In this document: positions 10,998 to 22,576 of the stretch, one piece after another
Layout of the letters: every line of letters begins with the position of its first letter
How positions within the stretch are numbered: position 1 is the first letter of the stretch
Assembly (NCBI GenBank): GCA_029204225.1
Contig: CM055107.1
Location: 49,796,546-49,860,545 of the forward strand
Source of the DNA: Diphasiastrum complanatum
Taxonomy: Eukaryota; Streptophyta; Lycopodiopsida; Lycopodiales; Lycopodiaceae
Direction: 5' to 3'
DNA: 64,000 bases
Notes under the pieces: generated by a model
The model's input: the letters and a program-made list of their open reading frames with translations, nothing else
What the model was told of the DNA's origin: nothing
The model's database searches: none
Program-made: the position numbers and the translations under genes

Positions 10998-13900
10998 AGT
11001 GTTCGACAAGAAGGTGAGGAACGCTTTGACTTTCATTAACTTGTCAGTGAAGGATCACATCATTATCCACATTTGTGATGTTGTTACACCCAGACAGGCA
11101 TGGGATGTGCTAAAGGAGCAGTTTGAGATGTCAAATCTGTCAAGAATCATGTTTCTGAAGTCAAAATTGAATAGTGCCCGCATGGAACAAGGAGAGCACA
11201 TTCAGACTTATATGACCAAAATCAAGACAATGAGGGATGAACTGCACTCTATTGGTGAGCGCATACGTGATGTGGAGCTGGTGCACAATGCATTGTGCGG
11301 CATTGCAGAACTCTATCAGATGTTTGTGAGCGGAATAACATCAAGAGAAAGATTGCCAACCTTTGACGAGCTCATAAGAATCTTGATGCAGGAAGAGCAA
11401 CGACAAGAAATGGTGAAAGCTAGACGTCAAAATACTGACGATCAGGCACTTGCGACACGCCAAAAACAAGACAAGGGCAAGGGCAAGAAAAAGTTTAAAC
11501 AACAATTCGCCAAGACTCAGGAGGACGAGGGATCTTCCAGCAAGACCAAGAAGAAAGGCAAGTGCTTCCATTGCGGTAAAAAGGATCATTGGAAGAGTGA
11601 ATGTCGGAAATTCCTGGTCGAATCAGACAAGAGAAAACCAAAACAAGCAGGTAACCTTCTTGATGAGGGTGAGATTGAAGACTCTAACATCTTCATATCA
11701 GCATTGTCATCTAATCAAGATGATCAAGCGTGGTATATTGACTTGGGAGCCACAAGACACATGACAGGTAACAAGGATTGGTTCAGTAGCTTGAAAGTGT
11801 TGGATAATGGAATGTCCGTTTCAGAAGCAAATGGTGATGTGTGCAAGATCAAGGGGATAGGCACCATTTCAATCCAACTACTTGATGGCAAAAGCAGGAT
11901 GATCAGGGAGGTACTTTACATACCAAGTTTGAAGAAAAATCTACTTTCTGTTGGAGTCATTACTAATCAAAAGTTGAAAGCAGAATTTGCCCATGATCAT
12001 TGCTTTGTGAAGGATGTGAATCAAAAGTTCAAAGTTATTGTGGATGGTATGAGCGAGCCCAACACTAAATTGTACATGTTGAATGCTACAATCAAGGGGC
12101 AACATGGACTTGTCTTGTCCATTCCATCGCAAACTGAACTGTGGCATAAGAGGCTTGGTCACTTGAACTTAGGAAGCCTCAGTTTGATGAGGAAATTGGA
12201 AATGGTGAGAGGATTGCCTACGATAGAAGACCACTTGAAATCGATGTGCAAATCATGTGTATGAGAAGCAGCATCGAGAAAAGTTCAATAAGGGTGGTGT
12301 TCCAACGACAAAGAACATCTTGGATTTAATCCACACATATTTATGCGGGCCTATGACGACTATGTCCTTAGGTAAAGCCTTCTATTTCATGACCTTTATT
12401 GATGATATGTCACGTAAGATGTGGATTTACTTCTTGAAGAAGAAATCGGATGCATTTGACAATTTCAAGAGCTTCAAAGCATTGGACGAAAATCAGACAG
12501 GTAGGAAGATCAAATTTCTAAGATCAGATATTGGAGGTGAGTACATGTCTCAACTTCAATGATCTTTGTGATCAATGTGGGATCAAAAGACAATTTACGC
12601 AAGCTCATACTCCTGCTCTCAATGGTGTAGCTTAGCGCAAGAATTGTACGATTGTGGAAAGTGCTAGATCCATGTTAGCTGAGATGAAACTACCAAAAGA
12701 TTTTTGGTCAGAAGCATGCAGTACGACAGTCTATCTTCAAAATAGAAGTCCTACCATTGTCATACCAAAGATAACACCTGAGGAGGCATTCATGAAGAAG
12801 AAGCCAAAGGTGAACCACTTGCAAATCTTTGGATGTAAGGCCTTTGTACACATTACTAAGGAAGAGAGGCATAAACTTGATGTGAAAGCTATCAAGTGTG
12901 TATTCCTAGGATATGATGATCGTGTGAAGGGCTATAGATGTTTTGATCCAGTGGAGAACAAAACACATGTAAGCCGTGATGACATCTTTGATGAATCCAA
13001 GATGTATGAAGACGAGGATGTTGAGAAGATAGACACATCCAGTGGGAAAGATGGTATAGTGAGGATACCTCCTGATGATGATCCAATTATGGACTTTCCT
13101 AATGATGGACATGAGGATACATCTCAAGATACTACTACTCAACCTCAAGAGGCAGGTTGGAGAGGTAGAGATAAAGCCTTTGGTGCAAGAAGGATTGAAA
13201 TTGCAGGTGACAAACGCAAGGAGAAAGATGTACCATGGGATACATTTTCACCAGGAAGCCGATCACCTGACAAGAAGCTCCCTAAGTGGTTTGAGAGATT
13301 GTTGGAGAGCCGCGACATAGATGACTTTCCAGGATCATCTAGCCAAGGAGAGCTATGAAGATCAACAGGAGAGAAGACACAACCTGAAAGGTATGAAACA
13401 AATTATGCTCTCTTATCTAGCATTATTCAAAACAAAGAACCTTGGACTTATGGTGAAGCGAAGGATGATGACATTTGGGTCAAGGCCATGGGAGAGGAGA
13501 TGGAGTCAATTGCTAAGCATAGCACATGGGACTTAGTGGAACCACCAGTTGGCAAGAAACTCATTGGTTGTAAATGGGGATATAGGACTAAGTACCATGC
13601 AAATGGAAGTATAGCAAAGCACAAAGCAAGATTGGTGATCAAAGGGTATGCACAAAGTAAAGCTAAGGGATCGACTATGAGGAGACCTTTGCGTCAGTAT
13701 GTAAGTGGAATACTCTATGTCTACTTGTTGCTTTAGCTTCACATTTTGGTTGGCCTTTGCATCAGATGGATATGAAATCTGCTTTTCTAAATGGTAAGTT
13801 AGAAGAAGAGGTGTTCATGGATCAACCTGAAGGCTTCGTAGCGAAAGGACAGGAGAATAAAGTATGTTGCTTGAAGAAAGCGCTTGATGGTCTTAAACAA

Positions 13901-14900
13901 GCACCACGTGCGTGGTATAGCAGGACTGATACCTACTTTCGTTCAAAGGGAATGGTGAGAACACATTCTGATCCGAATTTATATGTCTTATGCTTTGATG
14001 GTATGGTTGCTTTGATTGCTCTTTATGTTGATGACTTGATTATTACAGAAAATAATCAAGAAAGACCCCATGGAACAATTCGAGATGACATATCTCAGTC
14101 TAATGCATTATTGCCTTGGAGTAAAAGTGTGGCAAAAAGGACACGAAGTGGGTTTAACACAGGTGAAGTATGTCAGAGAGTTGCTGCAAAGGTTGAGGTT
14201 GCAGGATTGCAAACCAGTGAACACTCCTATTGAACCAGGTAAAAAGCTTTCTAAGCTTGATGAATCACAGCCATTTGATGTTACGCTGTATAGACAATTA
14301 GTAGGGAGCTTGATTTACCTTACCACGACTAGACCAGATATATGCTATGTTGTTGGTATTGTAAGTCAGTTTATGGCAGCACCTACAGAAATGCATTAGA
14401 AGACAGCTAAGCGCATTTTGCGTTATGTCAAAGTCACTTCAGATTATGGCTTGATTTACATGAAGCATGAGGGTTTACCTGAGTTATGTGGCTATGTGGA
14501 TTCGGATTGAGGAGGTGACTATGATGATCGTAGATCCACCACAGGGTATGTATTTCAGCTTTGTAGTAGTTGCTTTTCTTGGTCTAGTAAGAAGCAAAGT
14601 ACACTTGCTCTATCCACCACAGAAGCAGAGTATAAGGCAATGTGTAATGCAGCACAGGAAGCTATCTGGTTGAGACAAATTTTGGAAGAAGTTGGCATGA
14701 AACAGAAAAATTTCACAACTATACATATCGACAGTTAGAGTGGCATTCAGCTAGCAAAAAATCCAATGTTCCATGCGAGAACCAAACACATTGAGATTCA
14801 GTATCACTTTATACGTGAGAGGCTGTTGAGTCGTGAAATTCATGTTGTTCATTGTAATACGGAAGAACAACTAGTTGATATTATCACTAAGCCACTTGTT
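10998..14900 (+). pseudogene. Copia A gag-pol polyprotein (dead)
   Basis: The first frame (to 12264) has a UBN2-type gag and a zinc knuckle CFHCGKKDHWKSEC (about 11566). The protease site reads DLGA instead of DSGA (near 11740), and the integrase zinc-binding H/H/C/C segment follows. A frameshift at about 12260 leads to the integrase core. There the first catalytic Asp is Tyr (LIHTYLCGP), the second motif RSDIGGEY is kept, and the codon expected to give the catalytic Glu is TAG (near 12632). The RT is in pieces from 13360, with YVDD near 14025. RNase H and the AKNPMFHARTKHIEIQ tail run to about 14900 with stops. Several independent lesions make it non-functional. Confidence 0.85.
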
Positions 14901-14922
14901 AAAAAAAAGTTTAAGGGAGAGA

Positions 14923-15193
14923 GTTAGAATTAAAGTAGAATCACTGTGTTACTATACTGTGGGTCCTATCAGTCTATAAGGATCAGTTGGCCTCACCACG
15001 AGGTGAGTCGACGGGACACGTGTCCCGTCAACGGCAACTTGGGTCATGCATGGGTTGCCTAAGTGAAGAACTATATGTACAGTGTAATTTCATTTTGAGA
15101 AATACAATTGCTATGTGAGCTTGGTGTGGAGAGTGTTTTCTGTCTGTGTTACTGTGTAGCAAGATCCGTGTTCCTGTTGAAGCAAATTCTAAG
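14923..15193 (+). repeat. 3' LTR of copia A
   Basis: Follows the purine tract directly. Its ends are mutually inverted (TTAGAATT ... AATTCTAA), as expected of an LTR, and the sequence is repeated at 52622-52895. It contains a perfect 20-base palindrome at 15010-15029 centred on CACGTG. Confidence 0.8.
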
Positions 15194-16161
15194 TTCTTCT
15201 TGATAAGATACAAGATGGGAGAAAGATCTTTTTTGACTAGTCATATGAGAACTAGCACCCTTATCTATCCACCAAGGATTTTCACCTTTAAAGCTAGTGG
15301 AAGAGTAAATCGACATCATAAGTGATTCATCATTTTCACTCTCCTCTCCCTCAAGTTATCCCTCATTAGTGAGATTAGCTTGCTTAAAACACTTTTTTCT
15401 TCAAATAATTAGAATCGAAATGTCTTTTCTTACCACAAAAGAAACATTTCATTTTGGATTTATCTTTCTTGCCACTTGTTGAAGGTTGTGATGAATCATC
15501 ACCTTCCTCCTTGGATTTGTCCTTCTTCTTGAATTGTGCTTTCCCTCTGCTCTTGCCTTTACCTTGGGTGATGAGAGCCTCCTCCTCACCTCCACCATCC
15601 TTGATCTTGAGTTGGCCCATCCTTGCTAGCTTGTGCTCTTGTCTATTTTCCTTGGCCATCAAGACCCCTTATAGACTCTCCATGGATGGTAGCTCTCCTT
15701 CAATTGCATAAGATTGATCAAGGTTAGCAATTCTTCACTAAGGCCATTCAATAGAACTTGGACAAGCTCCCTTTGATTGATGGAATCACCAATACAAGCG
15801 AGCTCTCTACTATAGTCCTTTACCCTCTCAACACATAGTTTTGGGCATCGGCACCGCTATTTTGAAAGCTTTGAAAGATTTGGTTTCTCAATGTGAGAAG
15901 CCTAGATGTGTTTTTGGACTCATAGATAGCTTGCAAAGTATCACAAGCCTCTTTGGACATGGTACAAGCTCCAATCTCACGTAGGAGCTCATTAGAAACA
16001 TTCACCTTGATACAATCAAGAGCCATCCTAGCTCTCTTCTTGTATCGTATTGGTTCTTGTAGATTTTGAGGCTCCTCCACAACTCCACTATTCCAAATGA
16101 AATAGTTAAATGGAGTCCATCTTTCATTTGCCTCCAATAGAAAAGCTCCTATTGATGCCAT
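15194..16161 (-). pseudogene. Copia gag-protease remnant, family of element E
   Basis: Read on the - strand from the ATG at 16161 (MASIGAFLLEANERW), this parallels the gag of the element at 60280 (MATSIGVMLEANDRL). Shared later motifs include YESKxTSRxLTLRxQIF. A Lys-rich region and a zinc knuckle with its last Cys changed to Tyr (CFFCGKKRHFDSNY, near 15425) follow. The protease motif is WWIDKGASSHMT, with the active-site Ser replaced by Lys (near 15275). Frameshifts occur between segments. It is cut at 15194 by copia A, so it is older than that insertion. Confidence 0.8.
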
Positions 16162-17846
16162 GCTGATGCAAATGAAGATGTACACAATGTAAAGTGATTC
16201 TAAAGATGAATTTGTGACTCTCTTAACATAAATTTGAAAGAGCACAAGAAATCTAGAAATATTGACAAGGATCTAGATCATAAAATCGAGAATCAAGCTT
16301 CAAAATTTTCTAGTCACTTTGGAAATCAGGCCTTGCCTACCAAGATGAAGGCTCACTAAAAACTGAATTAATACACAGAAAAATTCAGATCCAAACACTC
16401 ATATTGGACTCTGGTGTGTCCAATGACTCAACTCTAAGAGTTGAATTGGATTTGAGTAGGTTTGATCTCAATCTCCTAGTTTTCCAACAATTTTGACTAG
16501 CTTCGGAAGAATCACTCATTTTTTGGCATAACTCTTGTAATCAAAGTGAATGGATGCTACTAATCTAAAACCACCAAGTAGACATCTCTACCTACTCTCA
16601 AAGATCAATCCTAAATTCTTAAATGGCTCTACAAAAGTCCTTGGAGTTACTTGCATCACAATCTATACTAAAAAGGCTTTCTAGCAAATGGGCATTTGGA
16701 TTCTATGGAACAAAGACAAGATTTTGACACAAAATCAAAGTGATAATATGTACAAGTGAGGTGGAGATTGAGGTCCAATCTCATGATGACATCTAGCATC
16801 AAATAACTAGCTAGCTTTTATCAATTTTTACATCTTGGACACTGATTAACAAAGCTTAACCTGCAATTTGAGCCTTCTTCAAGTGAAAGAAAAGCTTCCT
16901 CGTCGAGCATCAGTGGACCAACGTGGATCTATGGATTTGCTAGAATCAATGATGGAGTGGATTTTCATTTGCTAATCATCCCCACTTAATAGTTCCATTT
17001 CATATGAAGAATGTTCCAATTCTCTTGATTTGTCACCTGAAGAGATAGGAGTATAACTGACAATTCTAAGAGTCCTAAGAGGCTATATTACAGGAGTCAT
17101 CTCTTGATAAACAAATAATTGAGAACATCATATGATGAATAAGTTAAAGATGTAAATACTACGTCATTAACAATATCAAAGTTATATCCAGACGGGGTGA
17201 TCTTTTGATAATCACTTATAGTGGGAATTATAAAAGATGAGTTAGAAGTTGTGACATAGCAAGGAGTAACAATCTAGGAAATAGATAAAGAAGAGACACT
17301 GGCCATCGTGTTAAACTTAAAATAAAAATTTATTAGTTAGAAATCAAAGTTAATCTGATATACATTTTATAAGCTTCAAATAACGTGATCACATATGTTT
17401 TGTGACTTTGACCTAAAAAAAAAAAACTTTTTTTGGTTTTTTTAGTGGTCTCAGTTTTAGGCCAAAATCACGGTTTTTTTAGGGATTCTCTAAATTATAC
17501 TAAAAAAAAATGTCAAAAAGTGTCTATTTTTAATAAAGCACTATAAGGATTATTTTTGCAAAATTCATATCATAATTATATACGACATAATATTTTAAGA
17601 CAACACATGATTTTTGAAACTCCAAATGCCATTAAAATACAAAAGGGCTTAAATTATATCTATGATTTTTTTTTTCGCAAAATACATTTTCTAAGGAATT
17701 TTCATTGATATCTCTCAGTTCAGAACTTGACATATTTTCAGCAGTCTAATTTTCAGCCGATGAGGTGGAAGACCCGTCTTCTTTAACTGTATTGAATAAG
17801 ACTTTTTTTTGGTTTGTAGAGTTTAAAACAATGTCTGAAGACTATT
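16162..17846. other. AT-rich stretch, possible leader of the - strand gag; no gene
   Basis: Lies upstream (- strand) of the gag remnant and may be its leader, but I find no primer-binding site or LTR end. A/T runs appear from about 17400. No coding motif is seen. Confidence 0.4.
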
Positions 17847-18485
17847 TTGGACGCAATCTATGAAGGACAGGATCCAATATTTTCTTCTCGTAGTTCAAAA
17901 TCAATATCATTGGGACGTGGCAAGATAGCTTCCTCCGTTGTTCTTGCAAAACAACCCACTTCAGAAAATGTTGTTATTTATCTTGCTTCCCAACACCCCA
18001 AGAAAAAGAAAACCACAGTTTCTAGTGAGACTTCTCCAGACAAGCCCAAATCTCGACCCAAGATTATGGCTAAACGCCCTAGAACAATTCCTTTCGAAGA
18101 AAGTAAAAAAAAAAAATCTGAAACTTCATTAATTTTGCCCGGTGCTTCTATTAGACCCCTTCAAGATACCTCTGATTGCAAGGATCAGAGAAACAAATCC
18201 ATAAAACAAAAAAAAATTGAGAAACCACATTAAGTACATAATCTAAAAATAAATTTTGAAGACCATACGCAAGCCATTGTTACCTCTTTTGTAGTTTTAG
18301 TTGACCCTTCTAAATGCAACAGTGTTGCAAATTTTATTTTTTCTAATATTGATTCTTATCATTTTTTTGTTCTCGAAGGCATTCATAGCTTACAAGTCCG
18401 TAAGAAGTTATCCCAAAAATACCCTCACACATCTTCCTTCTGTAATGTCAGTGTCATAACCTTTGTTGGATTGGCAGTGGAGCAT
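17847..18485 (+). pseudogene. Lys-rich region followed by ParB-like EGxH fragment
   Basis: One frame runs for 213 codons with a single internal stop (TAA, 18231-18233) and ends at a TAG (18483). There is no good ATG at its left end, so it may begin at a splice acceptor. The first part is basic, with nuclear-localisation-like patches (PKKKK, KKKK). After the TAA the frame continues and contains SYHFFVLEGIHSLQVRKKL and SVITFVGLAVEH. The pattern Y-x-F-x-V-x-E-G-x-H ... V-x-V-x-x-x-x-G-L resembles ParB/Srx-type domains (EGNHR-like). That assignment is by pattern only. It lies in line with the H3-like and Ulp1-like segments downstream. Confidence 0.35.
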
Positions 18486-19229
18486 TAGAAAAACTTAGAG
18501 CTCGACGAGGGCCTTTGAAAAAGATGTTTTTTTATTTTTTTTCTTATTTTCGTAGCCATGTGGACCAAGAGAAACCTTGATATCAGGCTTCTACGTAACG
18601 TAGCATTTTTCACTTATAAATCAAATAAAAAATAAATTTTAAAGAAAAATAAAATAAAATAAAAACTTTTTAAATATATTATTGTTTTGTCGGACAGCAT
18701 GTGGAAATGTTATTGGATATTGAGGCCTATCCTTCCAGCTCATCATTGCCCGAAGAGACCCAAAAATATTGAAAATGAATATGACAGATGGTTGAAATGA
18801 GAAAATCGATGTAGCATTAATGTAAACGCATTGTCAAATCATGGTTTACAAGATTAACTAGAGTTAACTTGTAGTGCCAAATAGTTCAGTGTTTCAAATT
18901 TTTGTCTACACATATATTCATATTCATAGTTCAGTGTTTCAAATTTTTGTCTGCACATAACAAATAGCGCCATCAAGGACTATGCTCTTCAGTCACCTCT
19001 GTGCTTCTCTTCAATGAGAAAGATGACAATGGGTGCCAAGAAAATATTCAAAAAACTCTTGGGTATTGATGCATCTATCATCAAAAGAAACATTTTGAAA
19101 AAGCAAAACGACAAAACTATTATTTCGATCTTATTGGAAGGCTAGAATTTTGGATTTCAAAACATCATCAAGAGAAAAATCTATTTTCAAATTTTAGTAA
19201 AATGAAAAGTTAAATCGCTTTGGAAAGCA
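18486..19229. other. AT-rich spacer with a short tandem repeat
   Basis: AGTTCAGTGTTTCAAATTTT is duplicated at 18887 and 18926. No coding motif is recognised. Confidence 0.45.
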
Positions 19230-20040
19230 CTATGAGCTCGAGACCGATATCAAGGAACCAATATCAAGGATTGGATATCGATTTTGAGCTCGCATACAAT
19301 GGTCAATGATAATATAGAAGAGAATGCGTGCTTGAAAGCGATATCCGATATAGCAATATCAGTTTCAGGCATGGATGCATGAACAAAGGTCTATACATAG
19401 AAATAGTGTGCTTGAAATCGATATCAGGTACATAAATCACAAAGTTCTCATGAAAATCAGCCCATGAATGATTTATTTATATAAAAAAATTCACATGTGT
19501 GGAAACGGATCGAAAGGACATGTGTCATTGTCTGCTTGGCTGAGAATATTTTCCGTACAAATAATGATTGATGCGATAGTTGTCACGTGCGGAATGACAC
19601 ATGTCGTTCTCTGATTCACCCATGTGTCTGCCCCCACGTGGCCCTCATCATACGTCATAACTACCTATACGGATGGACATGTGGACGAAGGAAATGTTGC
19701 CACGTGAACAAGGCCATTTTCTTCACACGTGCGAAATTTTTTTATAAATACTTGTCTCAAAAATTGTCATTTTCTTCACACATGCAAAATTATTTTATAA
19801 TTACCCGCCTAAAAAATTTCACTTTTTTTCACAAATTTTTAAATTCTTTATTCCAATATTGCTTTAAAGTGCGTCCAGTTGTCATCTGCTCTCCGCCACC
19901 GCACCTCGCGCTCGAGATCGATACCGCATCATGTCCGATATCGCTTTTGAGCACGGAACTTATTTCTTTGATTTCTCACGTGTATACATGCGCTCAAAAC
20001 TGATATTCAATCCCGGTATCGTTTTGAAGCGCATTTCTTG
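19230..20040 (+). promoter_or_regulatory. Probable promoter region: G-box cluster, TATA box and GATATC repeats
   Basis: Four CACGTG boxes (19584, 19635, 19701, 19726) precede TATAAATA at 19743-19750, about 380 bases before the H3-like ATG. Around them, copies of a (T/C)GCTT(G/T)AAA-GCGATATC motif occur left (19235-19430) and inverted on the right (19905-20030). The arrangement looks regulatory; this is inference. Confidence 0.4.
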
Positions 20041-20130
20041 TGCAATTTTTTTTTCAATCCTTACTCCACGCTTGGAGTAGATATTTCAATTTTGAGTTTT
20101 TTTTTTTAACTCTGTCTTTTATGTCTTATC

Positions 20131-20955
20131 ATGTTGGCTAGGACTAAATCCATTGCCCGTGCCAGAACCTCTGTACAGCCTTCCCATGTCCGTGTTCCTT
20201 CTGAAACTGGCTGGCGACGTGATAAGAAGCAGATCTAGCTTAGGGAGATCAAGAAATTTCAAAGATCAACTGAATTATTGATCCCTAGAGCTCCCTTTGG
20301 CCGATCTGTTAGGAATGTCACCATGTCCCTCGGCCTTGATATTCGTTTTGTTGTGACAGTCATGCAGATCTTATAGGGTGCTACAAAGAACTATCTATCC
20401 CAGTTTTTTGAGGATTCATGTCTTCTGGCCTTGCATGGTAAGCATGTTACCATCATGCCCAAGGATTTCGTTATTCTCAAAAGACTTCGAAAACGTTATT
20501 CAGGTCTTCATGTGGATAATGCCAGCACTTCCAGAGATTGGATAGATCAGACCTACCAACTATTTCAAGGAGAAAAAAGAAACAGACTGTCCCTTAAAAA
20601 ACTGGATCTCATAGGCCAGCTTCTTCCCTTCCTCCTAGAATAATCCCAACAAAGCGACCCCGTAGAAAAAGAATCAGCTTCTCCTCCTCTTGTTACTCGT
20701 CAACCTCCTCAAAATGTTTCTTCGTTGAAGGTGAAGATAACCCAAGAGGAGCTTGACAAAATAACAAAAAAATCTGTAAATATTTTATCGACATCTGTTT
20801 TAAACCCTGTACATAAGTTTTTTGTTAGAATCTCATATGATCCACGACGGATTTATTTTGATTCTAACCATTATTATGAATATGAAACTTATTTAGCCAA
20901 TAAATTGATATGCTCAGTAACTAGTTTTGCTTTTTTCTTCCAAATTCAAATATAA
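20131..20955 (+). pseudogene. Histone H3-like protein with C-terminal extension, three in-frame stops
   Basis: One uninterrupted frame from the ATG at 20131 runs 275 codons to a TAA at 20953 with no frameshift. In-frame stops occur at 20236 (TAG), 20374 (TAG) and 20641 (TAA). The N-terminus MLARTKSIARAR resembles the H3 tail ARTKQTAR. After a tail shorter than canonical comes the histone fold: LREIKKFQRSTELLI, RAPFGRSVRN, LGLDIRF, FFEDSCLLALHGKHVTIMPK. These align with H3 alpha-N to alpha-3, with loop 1 of ordinary length. A 46-residue extension follows, then (past the TAA) a Pro/Ser linker and an unrecognised segment ending YETYLANKLICS. No introns interrupt the H3 part. The gene is either dead or its stops arose recently. 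A CENH3 assignment is not supported. Confidence 0.65.
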
Positions 20956-21253
20956 GTTATAGATTAGGTCCCAAATTTTGTACAAAGCTGAAAGATAAAA
21001 CTTCAGATATTACGGATACAATTGTAGAAGCCACTCAAAAAATTTTGCAACACAGTATCAGTGCCAATTCCATAGGAACCATTTTTGTGATTTTTGAAAG
21101 GGCTACATGTTTTATCGACTACAGTCCAATGGCCAGATTTTATTTGATTCCATATGAGAATAAATAAGTTTTGCTAGTTTGGTGTTGATGGCTTTTATTT
21201 TGATGATCATACTCCTATCAAAATTGATTCTAATTTTATTTTGATTGTTGCAG
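20956..21253 (+). other. Probable exon remnant upstream of the Ulp1-like exons
   Basis: An open stretch (20956-21164) encodes SYRLGPKFCTKLKDK ... FIDYSPMARFYLIPYENK, shifted by two bases from the H3-like frame. A polypyrimidine/AG acceptor ends at 21253. It may be an exon joining the H3-like and Ulp1-like parts, but I could not place its splice sites. Confidence 0.25.
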
Positions 21254-22029
21254 TCGGCATTGGAGCCTAAACATTCTTTCTGTGAAAATAAATGAGGGAG
21301 TATCAAATTTTCTCTGTGTAAAAATAAAGTCAGCTGAAAATACACAAAGAGAATTTGACTCTCTACTTCATGATGTCGTTCAGAAAATACCGACTACGGC
21401 AAGTTCTATTGGTCAAATAACCATTGAATCTCTCATGGTATATACAATTTATCGTTGATATGCATCATTTTTTGTATTTTAAATCTATCGTCATAGCATG
21501 AATAAATCATATATCATAATATTAATGATTTTCGTTCAATATTTGCAGGCTGTACAACAAAGGGATGCTTTTAGTTGTGCATGGTTTGTCCTGTACAATA
21601 CAAAGCTCTTTTTTGAATGGTACAATCTACAAATGGATGTCGATATTGACAAGGTAATATTTTGTTCATTTGTTGTTCTTTTTATTCTACTTATTATTTC
21701 TTTAATGTCATTGTTAGTAATTTGCACATTCACATTGATAGTTCACTCTTGAGTTGTACAATCTCGACGAAGTGTATAGATTGCGGCAAGAGTTGATCAA
21801 AATGTTTGTACAAAACAGTGTAAGTTTTGTGCCAGAGCTTGAGGGCGTAGAAAAGAATGTTGCTCCTGCCTTAGTAGCCTTTGTGGTTGCTCATGCAGAT
21901 CTTATTATATACGATCAAAGAGTCATAGAAGTCCTTCCTACAGAGGAAGGCAAAATTATAAGACATGAGATTGTTGCCTTGACAGCTCCTAATATTGATG
22001 TAGAAAATAAAAATAAACTTACTGGATAG
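21254..22029 (+). CDS. Ulp1-like (C48) cysteine protease segment, three spliced exons
   Basis: Exons 21254-21437, 21549-21653 and 21742-22029 have GT/AG borders and, after one leading base, join in phase 0 to give 192 codons ending at TAG 22027-22029. The Ulp1 signature appears in order. It has His in RHWSLNIL, Asp in REFDSLL, and Gln and Cys in QQRDAFSCAWFVLY, with Gln six residues before Cys as in Ulp1. The His-Asp spacing (32) is longer than in yeast Ulp1, and the N-terminal part of the domain is missing or lies in exons I could not place. Ulp1-type proteases remove SUMO-like modifiers and are often carried by plant DNA transposons. No stop interrupts these exons. It converges with the - strand segment ending at 22577. 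Confidence 0.45.
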
Positions 22030-22576
22030 GATCTCAAAAATATACATGTATATATTACCATCCAAAAAAGGATATACAATTTTACATGTAAACAATTCAT
22101 TTATGGGATTTTTATTGATATCAATATAAATTCTTACAATTAAGTTGTGTCCATAGTACAATATTGGATTGCAATTTTCTAGATTGATAAAAAAACAAGA
22201 TTCTTATTTTCATCTTCAATAACGATGATGGTCATGTATTTTCTGATAATAAATCTCAATATTCTTCCATCAGTTGGATAGTTTTGCCAGTAGCTCTGCA
22301 TTGATCTTGAGCTCATGACTTTTAGTACCTATATAAATTTAACACAAAATATGTTACATTTAGTATAAAGATTGTACGAGCAATTTTTGAAAGAAACTAT
22401 ATATAAAAAATAGAGTGTTTACAGTTACTTACGAGTTTACCATTTGAAATAAATCTGAAGTCTAAAGGTATATAATCTTATAGGAGCAATAGTTCCTACC
22501 TGATGTAATTTAGACTCCAATCTTCTTCCACTTCGACACAGGTCAAAAGTGCATCATTGTATATTATTTCAATATT
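22030..22576. other. Convergent gap between the Ulp1-like and - strand genes
   Basis: Very AT-rich; no coding motif. It probably holds the 3' ends of both neighbours. Confidence 0.4.

Larger units (their letters stand above)
10998..15193 (+). mobile_element. Ty1/copia retrotransposon A, 5'-truncated, with 3' LTR
   Basis: Gag, protease, integrase, RT and RNase H remnants run in copia order and are followed by a purine tract (TTAAGGGAGAGAG, 14911) and a 3' LTR. No 5' LTR, primer-binding site or first part of gag is present, so the left end is lost. Its right end abuts an older - strand copia gag/protease remnant, implying insertion into it. A second, shorter member of the family lies at 51872-52895. 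Confidence 0.85.

Noticed and set aside
20131-20643. Centromeric H3 (CENH3) identity for the H3-like frame
   Set aside because: Loop 1 has canonical H3 length and the tail keeps ARTK; nothing specifically indicates CENH3.
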